Assembly (NCBI RefSeq): GCF_905147365.1
Contig: NC_056425.1
Coordinates: forward strand, 13,853,001-13,917,000
Source: Aricia agestis
Taxonomy: Eukaryota > Arthropoda > Insecta > Lepidoptera > Lycaenidae
Reading direction: 5' to 3'
Length of the DNA stretch: 64,000 bases
Positions 52,001 through 61,000 of this stretch are shown here, one piece after another. The translations under genes and the position numbers were made by a program. The stretch's first letter is position 1; each line of letters begins with the position of its first letter. Under the pieces are notes generated by a model. The model was not told the DNA's origin. It worked only from the letters and a program-made list of their open reading frames with translations, and made no database searches.

Positions 52001-55000
52001 TAAATATATTTCCGTTGTCTGGTACCTGTAACACAAGTCCTTCAGGTACTTAGCACGGGGCCAGACTGACGTGGTGTGAAGCGTCCATAGATATTATTAT
52101 TAAAAAAAAACCAAATATCGTTCAAAGTCATTCAGATATTATTATCAGTAAAATTTAGAAAAAAATGATGTTTTCTTCTTTTGTGGGAAATTTTTATGCT
52201 TTGTTAAACAAAATTTTATGAGAGGCCCAACCGAGGCACGCTACGTTGCTGGATTCAGTTGAGGGACATATTATTCCTCTAAACGGTACTTTAAATAAAA
52301 TTAGTGCACGTCTTGTATCATGTCATGTATTTTGTATTCAGAGAGTTTGTATAGAGAGAAGTGTGTTTTAACTGCAGGCATGGCCACCATAGAAATGTTT
52401 CTACGGTAAAGAAGACAAAGTGAATTAGCAAAGAAAATCTGTCAGATTGTCCGCAAAAACTGTCAGCGTTTCTATTAATTCGCAGGGTGTAACAAAACTA
52501 AGTGATAATACTATAGGGTGTGTACGGGTGCCTTATATAGAGTTCGCTGTGAAAGTAGCAGCGCTGAAAGAGTAACTTTTTCTTTTCATCTTTGTATGGA
52601 AAAATTCAGGGTTGCTACTTTCACAGTGAACTCTATATAAGTAACACATAGTCCGAAAGTGTTATCACAAAGTTTTGTTACCCCCTGTATAGTGGCATGC
52701 TTAGTCTGCTGGTGTTAAATACTGTTCTTCATCATAACAAGCTGTCCACGGCCTTCTCGCACACGAACGGCGCGGGGTTCTCACAGAAGTAGTCGTCCAG
52801 TTCGCCATCTTGGTACATGGCTCCACAGGGCGAGCTTCCTCTTTTCCCCTCCGGCTGGCCCTTCTTCCAATTGAAGTACACGTCCTCCAACCTGGTTCCT
52901 GGGGACAGGAACATACCGGTCGATTCGGGTACGAAAGCCACGTGAAATTGGGAAGAGATCAGTTTATTTATCTGAGTAGTTTGCAATATACTGAGTAGCT
53001 ATTGTATCCTTTATCGTGGGCTTTGAGACATTCCGTTATTTCTCAAAGCCTATTAATTTAATCAAGAAAATATTCCGTAACGAAAATAAACAACAGCCTT
53101 AAGAAATAGACAAATGGATTTAGAGATTAGCGCTTGCATGTTGCACTGTACAGTTTACACACCACATGTTTAGAGATTATATTATAGATTGTTATTAGTA
53201 ATTTTCTTAGTACATAGTAATAAGTGAGAAGTGACATCCTACCGTGTACAGTAGTCCACACCCCATCCTTGTCGATGTCCGAAAACCCAAGGAACATGAC
53301 GCTCTTAAATTTGGTGGTGATGGCGGCTCGGTCGAGGTTCTGCTTGAATAAGTCCTTCAGATGCATGGCCTCGTCCTTGTCGTTGGGGATGGCCAGGTAT
53401 CCACCCTCAGCGGAGCACGCCTCGAAGGCTTTGGCCCAGGGGCGAGCCTGAGTGTGGAACTTGTAGCAATTGCCAGTCGTCTTGTACAATTTGTACTCTG
53501 GAATTTTCTTAGGTATAAGGCTTAGGCCAAACCTACGCGACCACGCGACTGCGAAGCGGGAGCGTCAATACAAAACACACATTTGACAACTTGTCTAAAT
53601 AAACTGATCTCTTCCCAATTTCACGTGGCTTTCGTACCGGAATCGACCGGTATGTTCCTGACCCCAGGAACCAGGTTGGAGGACGTCTACTTCAATTGGA
53701 AGAAGGGCCAGCCAGAGGGGAAAAGAGGAAGCTCGCCCTGTGGAGCCATGTACCAAGATGGCGAACTGGACGACTACTTCTGTGAGAACCCCGCGCCGTT
53801 CGTGTGCGAGAAGGCCGTGGACAGCTTGTTATGATGATGTGTTTTGTATTGACGCTCCCGCTTCGCAGTCGCGTGGTCACGTAGGTTTGAACAAAGCATA
53901 AAGCATCATCGGTCCTGGGATTTTAATTACAAGGTATAACAAAAATAAGTGATAATACTTTTTTTTAATGTGATAAGGGGGCAAACGAGCAAACGGGTCA
54001 CCTGATGGAAAGCAACTTCCGTCGCCCATGGACACTCGCAGCATCAGAAGAGCTACAGGTGCGTTGCCGGCCTATTAAGAGGGAATAGGGTAATAGGGGA
54101 GGGTAGGGATGGGGAGGGGATAGGGGAGGGTAGGGATGGGAAGGGAATAGGGGAGGGTAGGGAAGGGAATAGGATAGGGGATTGGGCCTCCGGTAAACTC
54201 ACTCACTCGGCGAAACACAGCGCAAGCGCTGTTTCACGCCGGTTTTCTGTGAGAACGTGGTATTTCTCCGGTCGAGCCGGCCCATTCGTGCCGAAGCATG
54301 GCTCTCCCACGTATAAATATACTTGCTGGGTGTATTCCTTCTATAGACTTCACTGTGAAAGTAGCAGCGTTAAAAGATATATATTTTTTGTGATTTGTAT
54401 AGGCAAGCGCCGCATCATGAATTTTTGCATACAAAGATGAAATAAGTTACTCTTTCAACGCTGCACTTTCACAGCATACTCTCTCATACCCATACAAACC
54501 ATAAACTATAAAGAATTATCGCTTAGTTTTGTTACAACATGTATCATTCGGGAAACCCATGCAGCTTTTTCGATTTTACGTATTAGCCAATCGACCGAAA
54601 GCTATAAACAAGGAAGTAAAACCGTTGTCGGATGTGCCGCACTCGTTGAGGGGGACGAAGCTGCCGGCTTTCTTGTAGCAGACGTAGGGTAGGACCTGGG
54701 AGCACTGGACGTCGGCGATGGAGCCGGTGGGGTCCAGAACTATGCAGCTCTCGCCGTTCTTGTAGTTGTCCGGCTCCGTAGCCATCCACCCCACTGACAT
54801 CCGCGATAGCGGGATTCCTGGATTTCATTAAATTGTAACGTTACCAGACCAAAGAGAGAGATAGATAAGCACTTTTTTGGTTTATTGGTGGTACTAAAAT
54901 TGTAGCTCACCACATTGGATATACGTACCGAATGTGGCAAACGATTAAGAACTTTAAAAGTTCTTGGCAAAAATTGAAGGTCTCCCTTTGCATCTCTTTG

Positions 55001-58000
55001 GTGTGTCGAGGAGTGAGCAAGGCGGGAGTACTTACGCGTTTGGGGGCGCGCTATTGGCAGAACAGTGATCAGATCGTAATAACGATCAGACATTGAGACA
55101 TTTTTTTAGAGCCTATGCTATCCCACTGCTGGGCAAAGGCGCCTTCCCTAAGGTCTTTCATCTATTTCGTTCTAATGCCACCGCAATTTGATTCGCCAAT
55201 TGGAAATCTCATTTTGGCTCCTGTACCTTCAATTGAGAAGTAGTCTCCCTTGGAGTAGTGTGCGCTGGTGCCCGTGTACACGCCGCACGCCAAGTCCAGT
55301 CCCGCTCTGTTCATCAACCCTACCATCGCTATCGTGACGTTCGTGTTTATAGGCGAAGCGAGCACGGCGCCAGAAAATATTTTTATGTTATAGATGACCG
55401 GTGAATCTCGTACGAGTATTATATATAAACCTTCCTTGGACTTCCAGGAATATTTAAATACTAAAATTAGCCCAATTCGCGAGTTTCAATTGAGACGAAC
55501 AAAGTTTCAATTGAAAGAATATCCTAAACCATAATAGTAAGTATTTGTAGTCTGATTCTCAATAAGTTTCTTACCTTCTAAGTCACAGCGCACCCTCGCG
55601 TCGTTCCACGTGGCAGGTATCTTGTGGACTTTGAACCATCCCCCCGTTCCTTCGTGGTAGCTGTAGTCGAACCGGTACTGACTGCCGTCTAAAGTTTCCA
55701 TTAACTTACTGGTTAGTTTTACGAGTTTAAAAAATCCGTCAATGCTTCTTAAATATTCATGATATGGGAATGTTAAAAGTGCTTCTTAAATATTCATGAA
55801 ATAACTCACCAACAACTACGCTCAGGGCCCAAAGAAGTAGCACGATCATGACTGTTCCTAGACTAGCGACGGTACCACAATACGATTCTGCCTGCGAAGG
55901 TAATTCGTTTAATACCTCGATCGTGGGAATCGCAGCCACAATAGATTTTCAATTGTTATGCGGCAGTCGGGTGCCGCTTGGGGATTGACATGTTAATGGT
56001 ATCTAACAATATAACGAATGTACAGACTTGCAGAGTCTATGAACACTCCTACTAGATCTAGGATCTAGAAGAAGTATTCCCCCTCCAGGAATAGAGGCCC
56101 CACTCCAGATTTACCTAGGCCATCACTGTACACGTCTCTCACAATCGCAACGCTCAATGGAATAGGCAACGGCAGCCCTACAAATACATGCTGTGTCTCA
56201 CCTTTGGTCTTCTCTTCTTCTCACTTCAACAGAAAACTTTCTCATTACTTGCTGTGTAGCCCTTTCGTCACGACAAGGCTTGGGGGGAAGAGGAAACCCT
56301 AATTAAAATCTGAATATAACCACAATATAACCATTAACCAACTAAATTGAAATACTTGTCAACGATCATATTTTATGACCGGTTACGGCAGATAGCACGA
56401 AAATATTTCATTAACTCTGAACAATTAAAAGACGGACGTTAAATAAATTTATGACTTTATTAATGTCTCTTTTAATTTAAAAATCGGCTTCTTTTTAATT
56501 ATTTTATGCTAAAATCACCTAAAAAGAACATAAATTCTTTAAGCCTGTACAAAACAAGCATAAACATTAAAATGTGACAGCTAATTAATATTTTGTACCT
56601 AAAGGCCAACAATTACAGATTGGCCGATCGGTCCGTCCAAACAGTATATCATCCGCCAAACGAAGTTCAAAACGGGAATTAGCCTCCATCCACAGATACC
56701 GTACCGTTTATCTCCCCTCGACCAACAGGAAAAATCAGCGCTCGTTGCGGACATTAATTTGCTGTCATAATAGGGGAAGTAACATGAGTAACACAAAAAA
56801 CTGATTATGTGAGATTACTCACTAAGCTGGCCGAGATGTCAAAAAGTTATATAGTGTATTTATAGCTTGAATATGTATTAATGTATATATGTGTTTAAAA
56901 AACTGTGTTATTTTATTTAGTATACAGTACTTGCTTGTGTATGTATGTATGTATGTATTTATTTTATTTAGTATGTATGTATTAGCTATTTGATTGATAT
57001 AAGATTAGCTTGGCGAGGCAGGTGAAACATTAATGAAGGTTTTGACATAGGCTTGATACATTATATGTCTGTTGCAAACACTTTATTTAGTTACAGTTAA
57101 GTAATTAATAGACGTCTCTGAGAGCAGCAGTAAAAGAGCACCTTACCCGTGTCGAAGATCCAGCCCTTCCGACGGCGGACGAGGAATGCTTTCGTTCCAA
57201 CATGCTATATTATATACATGGCGATTTAACGGCCATTTACATTACATGATATTATGTATTGTTATTTGTTTAATACAATTTAAATAACATGTTTAATATA
57301 ATACGCAATATGTTCTCTAATATAGAGTACTCATATTAGAGTACTAGGGTACGTATAGAGTATTAGAGTATATAAATACTTAGGTGTTGCCCGCAACTTC
57401 GTCACGGCGGAATATGTTTATCGTATTTATTCCGGGATGAAACTATTTTATGTCCTTTCCCGGAAATTTTACATACCTAATTCCATCAAAATCGCTTGGG
57501 TTTAATCGAGAAGATACACTTTCGCGCTTAATAAAATTAGTCTAATTTTTTATGGATTTAAGGGATCTCAAAAAAAAATAAACTTCTGCCAGCACTCTCG
57601 GTGCTGGCAGAAGTATATTTTTTTATGAAATAAAGGGGCAATCGAGCAAACGGGTCACCTGATGGCAAGCAACTTCTGTCGCCCATGGACACTCGCAACA
57701 TCAGAAGAGCTGCAGCTGCGTTGCCGGCCTTTTAAAAGGGAATAGGGTAGAGCATTGGGCCTCCGGTAAACTCACTCACTCGGCGAAACACAGCGCAAGC
57801 GCTGTTTCACGCCGGTTTTCTGTGAGCCCGTGGTATTTCTCCGGTCGAGCCAGCCCATTCGTGCCGAAGCATGGCTCTACTACGTAAATACGTAATAATA
57901 AATATTACTTTACTCCGGCTGTTACCTCCTCCGTCCTACAAATTTTTCGATCGGGTCGTCTATCTTCATGACAGGGTTTTTGGTATAAATGTTAAACGTG

Positions 58001-61000
58001 CTAGGTCAACATTTTTTACTCATAGCCCATCCGAAAGTTACACAAGTTGGCGAAAAACGCCGCTGAAGACCGCTTTTAACTTAAAAAAACTTGGCTTAAC
58101 CCTTGTTTTATATGTCTGTGCCACAACCATAGTTAAAAACTTAAAAAGGAAATTAAAAGAGTTCAACAGTGTCCAATCTCTCTTAATCGAGAAGTCGCGA
58201 TACACCACATTTGTTACAGCTCGCTGCGCTTATCAGCAAAACATCCTACGAGCTAGCTATTATTTGTAATAGCAATATTAAGTACATATTATTATTATAT
58301 CATATTATTATTATATCATATTATAATATTATGTAGTAATCATATTTATTTGTATCAATAAAACTGTTTATTTTAAGACTGCGGCGTCTTATATCTTTAA
58401 AATCTTATTACCCCAACACTGTTTATAAGAATCTAGTCTGGTTCCTATCAAACAGGGTGTATTCTCATACACATCAAAATTGAAAATATTGTTTTTTTTT
58501 TACTTGACATTCGATTTGATATAATTTCTATTTGTAGCCCTAACTTTTCTTAAACGGGATATTATTAAATGCACATCAGAATAATTTTGCAGCACACTAC
58601 CTTAACTCGGCTAATTAACTGAATGCATACCAGAAAAACTAATGCTGATCAAAAAAAAACAATTGATTAACTGAACATGTCCTTCAAAAAAAACTTAAAC
58701 ATCATACAAAACTAGACGACCTTTATAACCGAATTCACACCAAAAATATGGTTCATACATGGGATATATTATTTGTAAAACTAAAATTTAAATTGTTTAT
58801 CAAAAATACTAACTTGCACTCTAAATTGGACAATCTTACAACGGAATTTCTAAAAACGATATCGAAAGGTGCACCACAATAAAATCAATTTCTATTATCA
58901 AAACAAGTCTACAAATTGACAAATCGTGCAACTAAAATATTTTTAGCCTAACTTTATTATCTTTTTATTTCTCTGTTTTACTGAAAAACATGTTGGGGCC
59001 TCCTCATCTAACGCCGCACTCACTCCTTTGCGCTCGCTCTTTACTCTTTAGCGACCACAAATATATCTTGATCTATTTCTACGTTAGCGACAAAGATTTT
59101 TGGTAATTATGATGAGATATGGTGAAAGATTTTATCATTCCAAAACTATGTAATTTAAGTTTCTTGATAAAAATTAAGAAAAATTATCAAAATTTACTAC
59201 TGTAATGTAATTGTATGAGTTAATAAATTTATTAATGATTCTTAAATAATTAATAGTAATTTTGGCCCAATACGACTTTATTGGGTTAGGTTAGATGGCT
59301 AAGGCGGGAGCGTAGCGCAGCGTAGCTCCCGCCTTAGCCATCGTGGTTATTTTTTTGTGAACCACCTAAAAGTAGGAGCCCCGCGTCGCGGGGCTCCGTC
59401 GACTCATAATTGAAGCCAGTTGTTTTTTTCTTTTTTTTTTCTTTAGTAGCTTGTCAACCCCTAGAGTGCGATTCCTAAGCCGGAGGCTTAATTATTTTGC
59501 AATATATCGGTAAGGAACCCTTTGTGCGCGAATCCAACTCGCTCTTTGCCGATTGTTTATTATTATTGTTTATAAACCGAGTTACCATTCACTGTGCCAA
59601 AGTTTAGTCCATGTTAAGTTAGCACTTGATGATTTTATGGGTTCTTAATTATATGAACATAACAGATTAAATTGGGTTTTATTTAGAATAAATGATGTTC
59701 CTAAAAGTAATTTAGGTGATGGTTTTCCTTTAAAAAGTTGTAGTATGTTTGTTGAACTAAGGAATTGTTAGATATGCAATTTTAATAATAGTCATTCGTT
59801 CAGTAAAAGAGTTTTGCAAATAACTTTAAATAGTATGCTGAATTCGCATTATTTAGGGTGCATAATTAGTGTGCAAGTCAGTATTTTTGGTGAAACTTTC
59901 AAATATTTTGATCGAGAAAAGGGAATATACAGAAATTGATTTAAATACATGCTTTATTAAACTGGGACTGCATCAAAAGCATATCGCAGAATATATGTGT
60001 ATGTACTATTTGTACTGTGAAAGACGTTTTAAGTTCTGTTAAAATTAAGTTAGATAATAAAACTTGTATAAACTACGGTCAAATACGCGACGTAAAGAAC
60101 TAACAGCTGGATTTTATAATTCCAGGTGCACCTGTACTTCTCGGCGCTGCCGGAAGAGAAGGTGCCGTACGTGAACAGCGTGGGCGAGCGGTACCGCCTC
60201 AAGCAGCTGCTGCAGCAGCTCCCGCCGCAGGACAACGAGGTGAGCTGCTGTAGGCCTACTACGAAACCTTTAGAGACTCAAACAATCGACTGAGAATGCC
60301 GCGTCCTGCTCTAACAACATAATGTCTCGTTTGTTACAGTAGGACGCGGCATTCTGTACGATTGTTTGAGTCTCAAAATAGTTTCGTGGTACGGCCCCTG
60401 GTTACGGAAATACTTGGAAAATATTAGGAAAATACGACTTGTGGCACTTGGCCCTCTGCCCAAAAGATAGTAGAACCTAGTTTTTATTACATGCCTTATC
60501 GAAGTATGGATCATCTTGTCAGGCAATCATTTGATAATCCTGCACTGTCCTAACGTAGCCCTCAAAGCTGGGGCTTCACAAAGGCCTTGCTTGCTCTGTA
60601 CTCTGGCTCTGTGCTCTGGCTCTAAAAACAATTTTGATATCAAATTGTTTTTAGTAATGTCATTAGCCATATTTACCACAAGCTTACAGTGGAGACAGTT
60701 CAGTCAGACTAGAGGGCTTTTTTGGGGTCCGCCAAAAAATTTCACTTCTCAAAAGAGTTTGAGAACATACCTTTAGTTTTTTTCTATCTCAGGTATCTAT
60801 AGCTATATCACAAGGGCTTGGCTCTGGACGCGGAGGTTCCCTCTAACCCAGTAAAGCCAGTTCCTTATAACCCTGGTGCCGTCTATCCTCAGGTGCGGTA
60901 CTGCCACTCGCTGTCGGACGAGGAGCGGAAGGAGTTGCGGTTGTTCAGCGCGCAAAGGAAGCGCGAGGCGCTCGGCCGCGGGCAGGCGAGGCAGCTCCAC

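Larger units (their letters stand above)
48015..60125 (+). other. prickle intron 2 (12.1 kb), hosting two antisense lectin genes
   Basis: The intron is bounded by GTCAGT and TTCCAG. It contains two complete C-type lectin genes on the minus strand, several SINEs and MITEs, and long AT-rich stretches. Nothing else coding is supported. Confidence 0.85.

Noticed and set aside
53583..53834. Plus-strand open frame identical to the lectin C-terminus, as a separate gene
   Set aside because: It is half a CRD with no signal peptide or promoter and lies inside inverted repeats; treated as a captured exon.
55850..55939. Upstream in-frame ATG for lectin 2
   Set aside because: It would place about 30 charged residues before the signal peptide and has no counterpart in lectin 1.
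13878..57886. Regularly recurring 300-bp repeats suggesting a CRISPR-like array
   Set aside because: They are dispersed SINEs with poly(A) tails in a eukaryotic genome.
57871..58269. 132-codon plus-strand open frame
   Set aside because: It begins in a SINE end and continues into AT-rich DNA with no domain or codon bias.
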